A stretch of DNA of 64,000 bases from Comamonas sp. BIGb0124 (GCF_003752175.1 NZ_RJVF01000008.1:558001-622000), one strand, 5' to 3'; shown: positions 24,275 to 35,433, counted from the stretch's first letter. The notes: generated by a model from the letters alone, not told the origin. Program-made: numbers and translations.

Positions 24275-25128
24275 GATTCGGCTTCATGGCGAAGCACCGA
24301 GGGGCGTGGCCGGTCAACGTGATGTGCGAGGCGCTCGGTGTCTCGCGGGGTGGCTTCTATGCCTGGCTGAGCAGACCCAGAAGCCGGCGCAGCCTTGACG
24401 ATGAAGTGTTGGGCAAACATGTGCAGCAGAGCTTCGTTCGCAGCGACCGCACCTACGGCGCCAGGCGCGTATGGCGCGATGTGCTGGAGCAAGGCCAGGC
24501 CTGTGGGCTGCACCGCATCGAGCGGCTGATGCGTGAGCAGGCGTTGCGGGCGCGACCTCGCAGGCGTGGTCTACCCAAGGACAAAGGCGAGCGCAGTGCC
24601 GTGGCCGAGAACGTGTTGAACCGGCAATTCCAGGCCGACGCGCCCAACCAGAAGTGGGTGGCTGACTTCACCTATATCTGGACGGCCGAGGGCTGGCTCT
24701 ATGTGGCTGCCGTGCTTGACCTGTACTCGCGCCGCATCGTGGGTTGGTCGATGCAGGACGGCATGACCTCGCAGCTGGTGGTGGACGCATTGATGATGGC
24801 CGTATGGCGCCGGGGCAAGCCGGTCGCCTTGCTGCATCACTCCGACCAGGGCAGCCAATACACCAGCGTACAGTTCCAACAGCTGCTGCGGGAACAGGGC
24901 ATCACATGCAGCATGAGCCGGGCAGGCGAGGTATGGGACAACTCGGCGATGGAGAGCTTCTTCAGTTCAATGAAGACCGAGCGGACGGCCCGCAAGGTGT
25001 ACCGAAGTCGCGAGCAGGCAAGGGCCGATGTCTTCGATTACATCGAGCGCTTCTACAACCCGACGCGCAGGCATTCGACACTGGGCTACATCAGTCCCGT
25101 ACAGTTCGAGCAAGCTCGAGAAGCTTAG
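24271..25128 (+). CDS. IS3-family transposase OrfB (DDE integrase core)
   Basis: 285 residues from ATG 24271. The HTH_21-like front (DRTYGARRVWRDVL) is followed by the rve integrase core. The DDE triad appears as Asp in WVADFTYIW, Asp in HHSDQGSQYTS and Glu in DNSAMESFFSSMKTE. The end NPTRRHSTLGYISPVQFE is typical. The gene appears intact, so the element may still be active, probably through the OrfAB fusion. Confidence 0.93.
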   Translation: MRFGFMAKHRGAWPVNVMCEALGVSRGGFYAWLSRPRSRRSLDDEVLGKHVQQSFVRSDRTYGARRVWRDVLEQGQACGLHRIERLMREQALRARPRRRGLPKDKGERSAVAENVLNRQFQADAPNQKWVADFTYIWTAEGWLYVAAVLDLYSRRIVGWSMQDGMTSQLVVDALMMAVWRRGKPVALLHHSDQGSQYTSVQFQQLLREQGITCSMSRAGEVWDNSAMESFFSSMKTERTARKVYRSREQARADVFDYIERFYNPTRRHSTLGYISPVQFEQAREA

Positions 25129-25158
25129 GTTGGTGTCAATGCAACCGGCAGCAGCCCA

Positions 25159-25344
25159 GCTCTCGAGTCCAAGGCTCCGGGCTGCGAACAAAGTGGTTCC
25201 CCGACCACAAAAAGGGTCTAGAACAACCGGCTTATCCTTCCTGTGTTTCTTCAGCACCCGCAACGGGTACTCAAGCGGAAACATCGTAAAGTACGGGCAG
25301 ATTGCGTTCAGCGCGTAGTTCGGGTTGTAGGCAAGGGAGCGCAT
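25159..25344 (-). pseudogene. DNA methyltransferase, N-terminal fragment cut by the IS
   Basis: From ATG 25344: MRSLAYNPNYALNAICPYFT then FPLEYPLRVLKKHRKD and VVLDPFCGRGTTLFAARSLG. DPFCGRGTT is the AdoMet-binding motif I of N4-cytosine/N6-adenine methyltransferases. It ends at the IS right end with no catalytic motif (DPPY/SPPY) left. An upstream overlapping frame (about 25345-25504, with ASDYTQGNFDFTN) may be the true N-terminus joined by a frameshift. It may be a relic of a restriction or defence gene. Confidence 0.65.
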
Positions 25345-25694
25345 TGGTGAAGTCGAAGTTACCTTGAGTGTAGTCGCTTGCCTTCGTTAGCCAGACCGGA
25401 CCTACGCGACTACGCGCACCGGCTGGCGGCCAACCCTGCCAAGCAAATGAGTGAGAGAGGCAGTGTTGGCACACCAGTTGCACAGCGGCCGCTTCCTTTG
25501 ACAACAGAATTGGCCGAATCAGCGCTGCCCGACTGCAACTAGCCTCAAGCTGTCGGATAGCAGCCGCCCATCAGGGCCGTGCTCCTTCTGTACGCCCATC
25601 CACGCTCCTGTGAGTTCTCGCGGTAGCCAATAAAAGCCACCATACCTTCATGCGGTGGCAAGCCATGCGCCGCGGAACAAGCACGGAGTTCAAA
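25345..25694. other. Region upstream of the AlpA-like gene
   Basis: About 350 bp. The left half may hold the out-of-frame start of the methyltransferase fragment on the minus strand. The rest, up to the ribosome site GGAG near 25684, has no recognisable gene and presumably contains the AlpA promoter. Confidence 0.45.
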
Positions 25695-26081
25695 ATGGAA
25701 AACAACCTGTCAGAAAAAAGCGGCCGAGACAACGGCGCCGAGATGCGCCAGCAGCCCGCATCACTCCCCCTGCCCGGCTCGACCGCCTACGGCAATCTCC
25801 CGCAGTTCCCGAAGCGCGGCGCTCTGCCATTTCGACGCACCATTCGCCGCAACGAGTTGCGGCAGATCGTCCCCTTAGCCGAAACGACGATCTACGAAAT
25901 GGAGCGCCGCGGTGAGTTTCCAAGACGTTTCAATCTGACGCCGCGCTGCGTGGTGTGGGACCTGGCCGAAGTGGAGGCTTGGATCGACGAACGCAAGCAA
26001 GCCCCTCGCGCAGGCGCCACCAAGCCGGATGTCCATCTGCGAAAAACCCGCCCTGTTCGGGCGGGTTCCGGTCAGGGGTAA
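25695..26081 (+). CDS. AlpA-family DNA-binding regulator
   Basis: 128 residues from ATG 25695 (ACGGAG upstream). A 55-residue disordered front is followed by the AlpA winged-HTH: RRNELRQIVPLAETTIYEME, RRGEFPRRFNLTPR and VVWDLAEVEAWIDERKQ. AlpA-like proteins regulate or assist P4-type integrases in prophages and islands, often as excisionases. It lies about 900 bp from the integrase gene, so a role in island excision is likely. Confidence 0.88.
   Translation: MENNLSEKSGRDNGAEMRQQPASLPLPGSTAYGNLPQFPKRGALPFRRTIRRNELRQIVPLAETTIYEMERRGEFPRRFNLTPRCVVWDLAEVEAWIDERKQAPRAGATKPDVHLRKTRPVRAGSGQG
26045..26067 (-). terminator. Intrinsic terminator of the HTH/HicA-like operon
   Basis: AACCCGCCC and GGGCGGGTT form a perfect 9-bp stem with a 5-nt loop. 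Read on the minus strand it is followed by a T run (complement of 26042-26046). It stands just past the stop of the HTH gene at 26096 and overlaps the 3' end of the convergent AlpA gene. Confidence 0.8.
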
Positions 26082-26095
26082 GGCTGACGACAGCC

Positions 26096-26620
26096 TCATC
26101 CAACAAGAGCTTCCAGTTCCTTGAAAGCCGCGCTCGATAGCCGCCGCCCTTCCTTGGCCACATTGACCTGCAGGGCCGCGCGCGCCACTTCCAGAACGTC
26201 CAAGGCCAGCGAGTAGCTACCCTTAGCCTGCAGCCAGGCCAGCACATCTGCCAAGTGCCAAATCGACGCACTGCCCTCATGCACCGGCGTCGGGAAGCTG
26301 CCCGGATGGGCCAGCATCAGCTTGCGCATGTTCTGCCGCGACACGCCCACGATGTCGGCCACATCGGTCAGCCCGACCAGATCCGGTGCGACCTCGATCA
26401 GACTGGCCGACGGTACGGCACGCCGTACGTCAGCCAGTGCGCTGCGCACAGCCTCGTCCGCACTGCCCGCCTCGCGGGTGAACTCCAGTGCGAGCCGCCC
26501 CGGCTGCCCGATGCCGACCAGGGCATCTTCGCAGCCGGCCTCGCCCAGGCGCTCGACCAGCGCATCCGGTTCACGGTCGTTGTCGGCGAGTTGGTACTTC
26601 AAGGTGAAGGTGTATTCCAT
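26096..26620 (-). CDS. HTH DNA-binding protein, probable partner of the HicA-like protein
   Basis: 174 residues from ATG 26620 (AGGAG upstream). The N-terminal 80 residues form an uncharacterised domain (YTFTLKYQLADNDREPDALV). The middle is an AlpA/MerR-like HTH, LTDVADIVGVSRQNMRKLML and WHLADVLAWLQAKG. A helical tail follows. It starts 4 bp after the stop of the HicA-like gene and shares its promoter. By gene order and DNA-binding domain it could be an antitoxin/autorepressor acting on the palindrome at 26926-26955. This pairing is inferred. Confidence 0.75.
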   Translation of the reverse strand: MEYTFTLKYQLADNDREPDALVERLGEAGCEDALVGIGQPGRLALEFTREAGSADEAVRSALADVRRAVPSASLIEVAPDLVGLTDVADIVGVSRQNMRKLMLAHPGSFPTPVHEGSASIWHLADVLAWLQAKGSYSLALDVLEVARAALQVNVAKEGRRLSSAAFKELEALVG

Positions 26621-26624
26621 CGTG

Positions 26625-26900
26625 CTACTCCTCAGCATCGTCGTCGGCCTCCTGCTGCTTGCGGTGAGTGGTGCAGTTGTCCACGACGCGTCGCAAAGCA
26701 CGCGCGTGGTTGCTAGGGTTCTTCGGCGTGCTCCACACGCTGGTGATACAGAACTCTCCACAGCGACATTCCGCGTCGTTGTACGGGCAGTAGATCCGCC
26801 CCCAGGCATGGCTGCCACCTACTTCCACGCGCCAGCCCTGCCCTTCTGCGTGCTTGAGCGCTTCCTCGACCTCTTTCTTCGGATGAGAGGAACGTGCCAT
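26625..26900 (-). CDS. Small HicA-like protein, candidate toxin
   Basis: 91 residues from ATG 26900. It reads SSHPKKEVEEALKHAEGQGW then RVEVGGSHAWGRIYCP and DAECRCGEFCITSVWSTPKN. The helix followed by GWxxxxGGSHxxG is reminiscent of HicA mRNA interferases, whose double-stranded-RNA-binding-like fold carries an active His after GS. Extra cysteines (YCPYNDAECRCGEFC) are not typical of HicA and could bind metal. The promoter places the RNA start about 5 nt before the ATG, so the mRNA may be nearly leaderless. Toxin function is a hypothesis. Confidence 0.6.
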   Translation of the reverse strand: MARSSHPKKEVEEALKHAEGQGWRVEVGGSHAWGRIYCPYNDAECRCGEFCITSVWSTPKNPSNHARALRRVVDNCTTHRKQQEADDDAEE

Positions 26901-26911
26901 CAACAGTCTCC

Positions 26912-26955
26912 AGTATAGGAAGAATCGGCAAGGTTGTCAAGTGACAACCTTGCCG
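26912..26955 (-). promoter_or_regulatory. Near-consensus sigma-70 promoter overlapped by a perfect operator
   Basis: On the minus strand, TTGACA (26940-26935), 17 nt, then TATACT (26917-26912) is almost the consensus promoter. A perfect inverted repeat with 14-bp arms, CGGCAAGGTTGTCA and TGACAACCTTGCCG around a 2-nt spacer, occupies 26926-26955 and covers the -35 box. That is the layout of a tightly autorepressed operon. It drives the HicA-like and HTH genes and lies just past the integrase stop. Confidence 0.85.
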
Positions 26956-26960
26956 CTACA

Positions 26961-28145
26961 TCAGGCCATCGCGCTCAATACCGGGACAACCACGTTGTCC
27001 GGCATCAGCTTCGGCACGTAGGTCTGTCCGTCGATCCAGGCATCGACCATGTTGGCCCACTCCTGCAGCATGTGGCGCCGCTGCTCGGCGTACTCGGCCT
27101 TGTTGTAGATCGAGCGCGAGGAGCGCCCTTCCTCGTGCGCAAGGCATTTCTCGATCCAGTCGCGGTTGAAGCCGATCTCGTTGAGCAGCGTCGAGCCCGT
27201 GCGGCGCAGATCGTGGACGGTGAACGGCTCCAGCGGCAGGCCTGCAGCCTTCGCCCGCTGCGCCACGATCTGCGTAACCCGGTTGAGGGTCGCATGGGAC
27301 ATGCTCCGGTCGGAGTCGTAGCGCGACGGCAGCACGAACTTCGATCCGGCCGCACAGGTGTGCAGCGCCACCAGGATGTCCAGCGCCTGGCGCGACAGGT
27401 AGACCACATGCGGGTTGCGTCCCTTCATCCGCTGCTTCGGAACGGTCCAGGTCGCGCTCTCAAAATCAACCTCGTCCCAGGTGGCCTCGATCAACTCGCT
27501 CTTGCGCACCAGCGTCAGCAGGATCATGCGCAGTGCCAGCCGAATGGTGGGATAGGTGGCCACCGACTCCATCTGCCGTGACATCAGGCGGATCTCCAGC
27601 GGCGACAAGGCGCGGTCCTTGGGCACGAAGGTCGCGATCGACGCCGCGCCCACGTCGGCCGCCGGGTTGTCCACTTTCTCACCATGCAGGATGGCGAAGG
27701 CATAGACCTGCTTCACGATGTCGCGGACATGCACCGCCGTGGCCGGGGCGCCCCGCCCCTTCACCTTGCCGCACAAGGCGCGCAAATCATCGGCGGTGAT
27801 TTCGTTGAGCAGGCGGTTCTGGAAAGCCGGCAGGATGTCCCGATCGACGATGCTCTTGCGCATCGCTCGCGTGCTGTCGGCCATCCTGGCGCCGGCCAGC
27901 CATTGGGCGGTCATATCGCCAAAGTTCTTGGCGGCGGTCAGGCGGCGCTTCTCGCGCTGCTTCTCGTGCGCCGGGGACTTGCCCTGGGCGACGGCCTTCT
28001 TGGCGTCCAGCAGCTTCTCACGGGCCATGGCCAGCGAAATACCGGACAGGCCATACCGGCCAATGGTCAGTGTCTCCCGCCGGCCGTTGAGACGGTAATC
28101 GAAGCGGAAAGTGACGGTACCGGTGGGCGATACCGTCACGTACAT
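26961..28145 (-). CDS. int: P4-type tyrosine integrase, near-complete
   Basis: 394 residues from ATG 28145. Catalytic residues: Arg214 (TLVRKSEL), His311 and Arg314 (HDLRRTG), His337 (CLAHEEG) and Tyr347 (SIYNKAEY). The front is the DUF4102 arm-binding domain. The older start, ATG 28218 with AGGAG before it, is out of frame because of one extra base at 28215 relative to the left copy (ATG-T-CTTACC against ATG-CTTACC). The present protein therefore lacks about 24 N-terminal residues. It catalyses recombination at the 3' end of guaA. Activity after the shift is uncertain. Confidence 0.9.
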   Translation of the reverse strand: MYVTVSPTGTVTFRFDYRLNGRRETLTIGRYGLSGISLAMAREKLLDAKKAVAQGKSPAHEKQREKRRLTAAKNFGDMTAQWLAGARMADSTRAMRKSIVDRDILPAFQNRLLNEITADDLRALCGKVKGRGAPATAVHVRDIVKQVYAFAILHGEKVDNPAADVGAASIATFVPKDRALSPLEIRLMSRQMESVATYPTIRLALRMILLTLVRKSELIEATWDEVDFESATWTVPKQRMKGRNPHVVYLSRQALDILVALHTCAAGSKFVLPSRYDSDRSMSHATLNRVTQIVAQRAKAAGLPLEPFTVHDLRRTGSTLLNEIGFNRDWIEKCLAHEEGRSSRSIYNKAEYAEQRRHMLQEWANMVDAWIDGQTYVPKLMPDNVVVPVLSAMA

Positions 28146-28249
28146 GCCGTCACGGTCGGAAGCCTTGTAAGTCTTGGACTTAGGCTTGAAATTGCGCAGT
28201 GCGGTGTCGGTAAGACATCGAGGTTTTTACTCCTGTTCATGACGGCTTT

Positions 28250-28404
28250 TACCGTCAGGGGTCAGGAGACCTGCTGATGCCTGGAAAGCCGCATGAAACA
28301 AGCTTTCCGGAGGAGCGTTTTACCGTCAAAGACCGTTTTGGTCTCGACAGTAAACAAGGAGGTCTTAATCCGGCCTCCGGTTCGTACCGTCACCGCTACC
28401 GTCA
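28250..28404. repeat. TACCGTCA repeats, candidate integrase arm-type sites (copy 2)
   Basis: TACCGTCA at 28250-28257, 28321-28328, 28385-28392 and 28397-28404. The last two start 12 bp apart, as in the left copies. The first lies at the end of a small hairpin (TGACGG, CTTTTA, CCGTCA), a structure also present at 7845-7862. They lie between the int start and the att core. Confidence 0.65.
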
Positions 28405-28422
28405 ATCCGTTGCGCTACCCGG

Positions 28423-28511
28423 CGATAGTCACCGATAGCTGCCGTGACGTATTTACTTTTAAATCAACACGTTACGACGATTTTTCGATAGCTGGCGATA
28501 GTCCTCGAAGG
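28423..28511. repeat. CGATAG direct repeats beside the guaA att core (copy 2)
   Basis: CGATAG starts at 28423, 28433, 28486 and 28496, followed by CGAAGG at 28506; within each group the period is 10 bp. The AT-rich stretch 28450-28485 between the groups is missing from the left copy, as expected for a deletion between two CGATAGCTG repeats. The array ends 5 bp before the att core. Confidence 0.6.
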
Positions 28512-28516
28512 ACGTC

Positions 28517-28531
28517 AAATCACTCCCACTC
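28517..28531. repeat. Attachment-site core at the guaA 3' end
   Basis: AAATCACTCCCACTC, identical to 8069-8083. The stop codon of guaA is 28520-28522, so the island joins the chromosome at the last codons of guaA and the gene stays complete. Confidence 0.85.
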
Positions 28532-30139
28532 AATCGTCGCCGGCGGCTTGCTGCTCACGTCGTACGTCACGCGGTTGATGCCACGCACTTCGTTGATGAT
28601 GCGGCCCGAGACCTTCTTGAGCAGCGCATACGGCAGCTCGGCCCAGTCGGCGGTCATGAAATCGCTGGTCTGCACGGCACGCAGGGCCACGACGTAGTCA
28701 TAGGTGCGGCCATCGCCCATCACGCCCACGCTCTTCACCGGCAAGAAAACGGTGAAGGCCTGGCTGGTCAGTTCGTACCAGGTCTTGCCGCTGACTTCGT
28801 CCTTGAAGTTGCGCAGTTCCTCGATGAAGATTGCATCGGCTTCGCGCAGCAGATCGGCATATTCCTTCTTGACCTCGCCCAGAATGCGCACGCCCAGGCC
28901 GGGGCCGGGGAACGGGTGGCGATACACCATGTCGGGCGGCAGGCCCAGGGCCACGCCCAGTTCGCGCACTTCGTCCTTGAACAGCTCGCGCAGCGGCTCG
29001 AGCAGCTTCAGGCCCAGTTGCTCGGGCAAGCCACCCACGTTGTGGTGGCTCTTGATGGTGACGGCCTTCTTGCTCTTGGCGCCGCCCGATTCGATCACGT
29101 CCGGGTAGATCGTGCCCTGGGCCAGGAAGGTCGCACCCTTGTGGCCCTGGCCGCTGGCCACCAGCTTGGCCGCCTCGGCCTTGAACACTTCCACGAACTC
29201 GCGGCCGATGATCTTGCGTTTGGCTTCCGGATCGTTCTCGCCCACCAGCTTGCCCAGAAACTGCTCGGCGGCGTCCACATGCACCACACGTGCATGCAGC
29301 TTGCCGGCAAACATCTCCATGACCATCTTGCCTTCGTCCTTGCGCAGCAGGCCGTGGTCCACAAACACGCAGGTCAGCTGATCGCCGATGGCGCGGTGGA
29401 TGAGCGCTGCCGCAACCGACGAATCCACGCCGCCCGACAGGCCGAGGATGACTTCCTCGTCGCCCACTTGCTCGCGGATGGAAGCGACGGCTTCCTCGAT
29501 GTAGTCGCCCATGATCCAGTCGGGCTGCACGCCGCAGATGCCCAGCACGAAGCGCTCGAGCAACGCCTTGCCCTGCACCGTGTGCGTGACTTCGGGGTGG
29601 AACTGCACGGCATAGAAACCGCGTGCCTCGTCGGCCATGCCGGCAATGGGGCAGCTCGGCGTGCTGGCCATGAGCTTGAAGCCCGGCGGCAGTTCGGTGA
29701 CCTTGTCGCCATGGCTCATCCACACGCGCAGCATGCCGTGGCCTTCGGCGGTGGTGAAGTCGGCGATGTCCTTGAGCAGCGGGGTGTGGTTGTGCGCCCG
29801 CACTTCGGCATAACCGAACTCGCGCTTGTGGCCGCCCTCGACCTTGCCGCCGAGTTGCTGCGCCATGGTCTGCATGCCGTAGCAGATGCCCAGCACGGGC
29901 ACGCCCAGATCGAACACGGCCTGGGGAGCCTTGTCGGTGGTGTCTTCATACACGCTGGCATGGCTGCCGGACAGGATGACACCCTTCAGGTTGCCGTCGG
30001 CCGCATACTCGCGCACCCAGTCGCTGGTCACGTCGCAGGGATGGACTTCGCAGAACACATGCGCTTCGCGCACGCGGCGGGCGATCAGTTGGGTGACTTG
30101 TGAACCGAAGTCCAGGATGAGTATTTTTTGATGGGACAT
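28520..30139 (-). CDS. guaA: GMP synthase (glutamine-hydrolysing)
   Basis: 539 residues, full length. It converts XMP to GMP with glutamine and ATP in the cytoplasm. The class I glutamine amidotransferase domain has the catalytic Cys in [10 protein letters not shown] and His/Glu in QFHPEVTHT. The ATP pyrophosphatase P-loop is [13 protein letters not shown] near residue 235. The C-terminal dimerisation domain ends [11 protein letters not shown]. It lies downstream of guaB and an MFS gene on the same strand. Its 3' end is the attachment site of the islands. Confidence 0.98.
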   Translation of the reverse strand: MSHQKILILDFGSQVTQLIARRVREAHVFCEVHPCDVTSDWVREYAADGNLKGVILSGSHASVYEDTTDKAPQAVFDLGVPVLGICYGMQTMAQQLGGKVEGGHKREFGYAEVRAHNHTPLLKDIADFTTAEGHGMLRVWMSHGDKVTELPPGFKLMASTPSCPIAGMADEARGFYAVQFHPEVTHTVQGKALLERFVLGICGVQPDWIMGDYIEEAVASIREQVGDEEVILGLSGGVDSSVAAALIHRAIGDQLTCVFVDHGLLRKDEGKMVMEMFAGKLHARVVHVDAAEQFLGKLVGENDPEAKRKIIGREFVEVFKAEAAKLVASGQGHKGATFLAQGTIYPDVIESGGAKSKKAVTIKSHHNVGGLPEQLGLKLLEPLRELFKDEVRELGVALGLPPDMVYRHPFPGPGLGVRILGEVKKEYADLLREADAIFIEELRNFKDEVSGKTWYELTSQAFTVFLPVKSVGVMGDGRTYDYVVALRAVQTSDFMTADWAELPYALLKKVSGRIINEVRGINRVTYDVSSKPPATIEWE

Positions 30140-30193
30140 GGTGGGAGTCCAGGGACAGAAGACAAGACAAAAAACGGCGGCGGCAGTCGGACG

Positions 30194-33501
<3,308 letters not shown>

Positions 33502-33502
<1 letters not shown>

Positions 33503-33963
33503 CAGCCGTAGACCTGCTCGGCGCGTTTCACGAACGCATCGACCATGCTGGTGGCGATCTTTTCGAAAACGGGCCCGACGACGGCGGCCAGCGCGAAGTT
33601 GGAGAAACCGTAATTGAGCTTGAGCTCGACCCGGCAAGCGGTCACCGACCCGGGCGCGCCGCCCCCACCCACGGGGTTGAAGGTCCACTCGCCGTGCAGA
33701 TTCGAGAAAGGCCCCTTGACCAGGTTCATGATCAGCTTGCGCACCTCGCCCTCGGCGATGTGGGTGTTGCGGGTGGTGAAACTCTGGTGCAGGGCGCCCA
33801 GCTTCATGCCGACCTCGCCGGTGAGGCCGTCGGCATGCCGCTCCAGTACCTTGGCCTGGTCGCACCAGGGCAAGAACTCCGGGTAATGCTCGACATCGGC
33901 CACCAGATCGAACATTTGCTGCGGGCTATACCAAATGAGGACGGATTTGTTGACGCTTTTCAT
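33502..33963 (-). CDS. ratA: RatA/Coq10-type START-domain protein
   Basis: 153 residues from ATG 33963. [40 protein letters not shown] and the C-terminal helix [20 protein letters not shown] define the RatA/COQ10 family. Some members bind ubiquinone and aid respiration; E. coli RatA was reported to block 70S assembly, so the toxin name is debated. Divergent from smpB, a conserved proteobacterial arrangement. Confidence 0.93.
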
Positions 33964-34092
33964 ACAATGGCGGGCTTGCGTAAGGGCCGCAGTCGGCGCA
34001 TCACGCGCCCGAATTCGACGTTGATTGCTGATCGCTTCCGTGGAAGCCGTTGTCGCAATTGTAAGTTTGCCCTTCACCCTCATCTCTACCGC

Positions 34093-34578
34093 ATGGCCAA
34101 GAAACCCACCACACCCGCTCAGAAATCCAGCCGCATCGCAGAAAACAAAAAAGCCGCGTTCAACTACTTCTTCGAAGAGCGCCACGAAGCCGGCATGGTC
34201 CTCGAAGGCTGGGAAGTCAAGGCCTTGCGCGAGGGCAAGGTGCAGTTGACCGACGGCTACGTGGTCATCCGCGAAGGCGAGATGTTCGTCATCGGCTGCC
34301 AGATCAATCCGCTCAAGAGCGCGTCCTCCCACGTCAATCCGGACGCCGTTCGGACAAAAAAACTGCTGCTCAAGAAAGACGAGATCAAGCGCCTGACCGT
34401 CAAGGTCGAGCAGAAGGGCTACACGCTGGTGCCCATCAATCTGCATTGGGCCAATGGCCGCGTGAAATGCGAGATCGCCCTGGCCAAGGGCAAGGCCGAA
34501 CACGACAAGCGCGACGTCATCAAGGACCGCGAAGGCAAACGCGAAGTCGAACGCGTCATGAAGAGCCGCAACCGCTGA
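34093..34578 (+). CDS. smpB: SsrA-binding protein SmpB
   Basis: 161 residues from ATG 34093. [39 protein letters not shown] and the basic tail [18 protein letters not shown] are diagnostic. It carries tmRNA to stalled ribosomes for trans-translation. No ssrA gene is seen nearby. Monocistronic and divergent from ratA-rnfH. Confidence 0.98.
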   Translation: MAKKPTTPAQKSSRIAENKKAAFNYFFEERHEAGMVLEGWEVKALREGKVQLTDGYVVIREGEMFVIGCQINPLKSASSHVNPDAVRTKKLLLKKDEIKRLTVKVEQKGYTLVPINLHWANGRVKCEIALAKGKAEHDKRDVIKDREGKREVERVMKSRNR

Positions 34579-34706
34579 CGGCCCGGGCCCGCTCGCACCC
34601 GCAAGGGCACGCATCGCTGCGGCGATTGGCGCCTGGCGCCTGGCGGGCCGCCCGATCCCCGAGCGGGATCGAGGGCAGTCGTCCGGGCCCGGTGCCCGGA
34701 CTCGCA

Positions 34707-34725
34707 GGGGCTGTACACCAGCCCC
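34707..34725. terminator. Stem-loop between convergent smpB and ppa
   Basis: GGGGCTG and CAGCCCC form a perfect 7-bp stem around TACAC, six bases after the end of ppa on the minus strand and 128 bp after smpB. It could serve both, though there is no long U tract. A second GC-rich inverted repeat lies at about 34681-34701. Confidence 0.5.
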
Positions 34726-34731
34726 TTGTCG

Positions 34732-35259
34732 TCAGCCCTTGTAGTTGGCGACGCCGTCGGTGATTTCCTTGTGGGCGGCTTCGATGCCTTCCCAGCCCAA
34801 CACCTTGACCCACTTGCCCGGCTCGAGATCCTTGTAGTGCTCGAAGAAGTGGCTGATCTGCTTGAGCTGGATCGGGTTGAGGTCTTCCAGCTTCTGGATG
34901 TGGTTGTACAGCGGCAGAATCTTTTCGGTGGGCACGGCCAGGACCTTGCCGTCGATGCCGCTTTCGTCTTCCATCTTCAGGATGCCGATGGCACGGGCGG
35001 GCACCACCACGCCGGGCGGCAGCGGGAACGGAGTCAGCACCAGCACGTCGACCGGGTCGCCGTCGCCGGCCAGGGTCTGCGGCACATAACCGTAGTTGGC
35101 GGGATAGGTCATGGCCGTTCCCAGGAAACGATCCACGAACACGGCACCGCTGTCCTTGTCGACTTCGTATTTGATCGGGTCGGAATGCGCCGAGATTTCG
35201 ATGACGACGTTGAATTGCTCAGGCAGTTTCTTGCCCGCGGGGACATTGGAAAAAGACAT
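34732..35259 (-). CDS. ppa: Inorganic pyrophosphatase, family I
   Basis: 175 residues from ATG 35259. It hydrolyses pyrophosphate to drive biosynthesis. [40 protein letters not shown] and DVLVL contain the Mg-binding Asp residues of the DxDPxD motif (DGDPVD), followed by [11 protein letters not shown]. Normal length for the bacterial hexameric enzyme. Confidence 0.97.
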   Translation of the reverse strand: MSFSNVPAGKKLPEQFNVVIEISAHSDPIKYEVDKDSGAVFVDRFLGTAMTYPANYGYVPQTLAGDGDPVDVLVLTPFPLPPGVVVPARAIGILKMEDESGIDGKVLAVPTEKILPLYNHIQKLEDLNPIQLKQISHFFEHYKDLEPGKWVKVLGWEGIEAAHKEITDGVANYKG

Positions 35260-35433
35260 GGGTGTTGCCCTGGATGAAGTGATAAAGCTAAAAAAACATC
35301 CTGCCACCGGAGGCTTGCGCCACTCTTGCAGGAGCGGCGTGTATTCTACGTGTCCAAGCATGCCGACAGGATCGGCAGGCGGCCTGAACGCTTTCGACCG
35401 ACCGTGCGACCCGCTCGCTTGTATTTCCCGCCC

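Larger units (their letters stand above)
23917..25158 (+). mobile_element. IS3-family insertion sequence, 1,242 bp
   Basis: Terminal inverted repeats are 23917-23943 and 25132-25158: the outer 16 bases, TGGGCTGCTGCCGGTT, and the inner TGACACC match perfectly, with three mismatches between. It contains overlapping orfA and orfB. The flanks differ (ACTGT on the left, GCTCT on the right), so no target duplication is seen. The interrupted genes on either side are unrelated, which implies a deletion next to the element after insertion. Confidence 0.88.
8069..28531. mobile_element. Composite genomic island integrated at the 3' end of guaA
   Basis: Bounded by the 15-bp att repeats at 8069-8083 and 28517-28531, with an integrase gene next to guaA. 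A second distal-end sequence at 22472-22561 suggests the interval is two segments, roughly 8084-22470 and 22471-28531. More island DNA with its own int remnant lies left of 8069. Cargo: molybdenum hydroxylase, ene-reductases, regulators, MFS exporter, IS3-family element, remnants of parA, caiB, citE and a methyltransferase, and a HicA-like module. No conjugation genes are visible, so it is not self-transmissible as seen. Confidence 0.8.

Noticed and set aside
28916-30103. 395-residue plus-strand open frame
   Set aside because: Antisense to guaA, with shadow-type composition.
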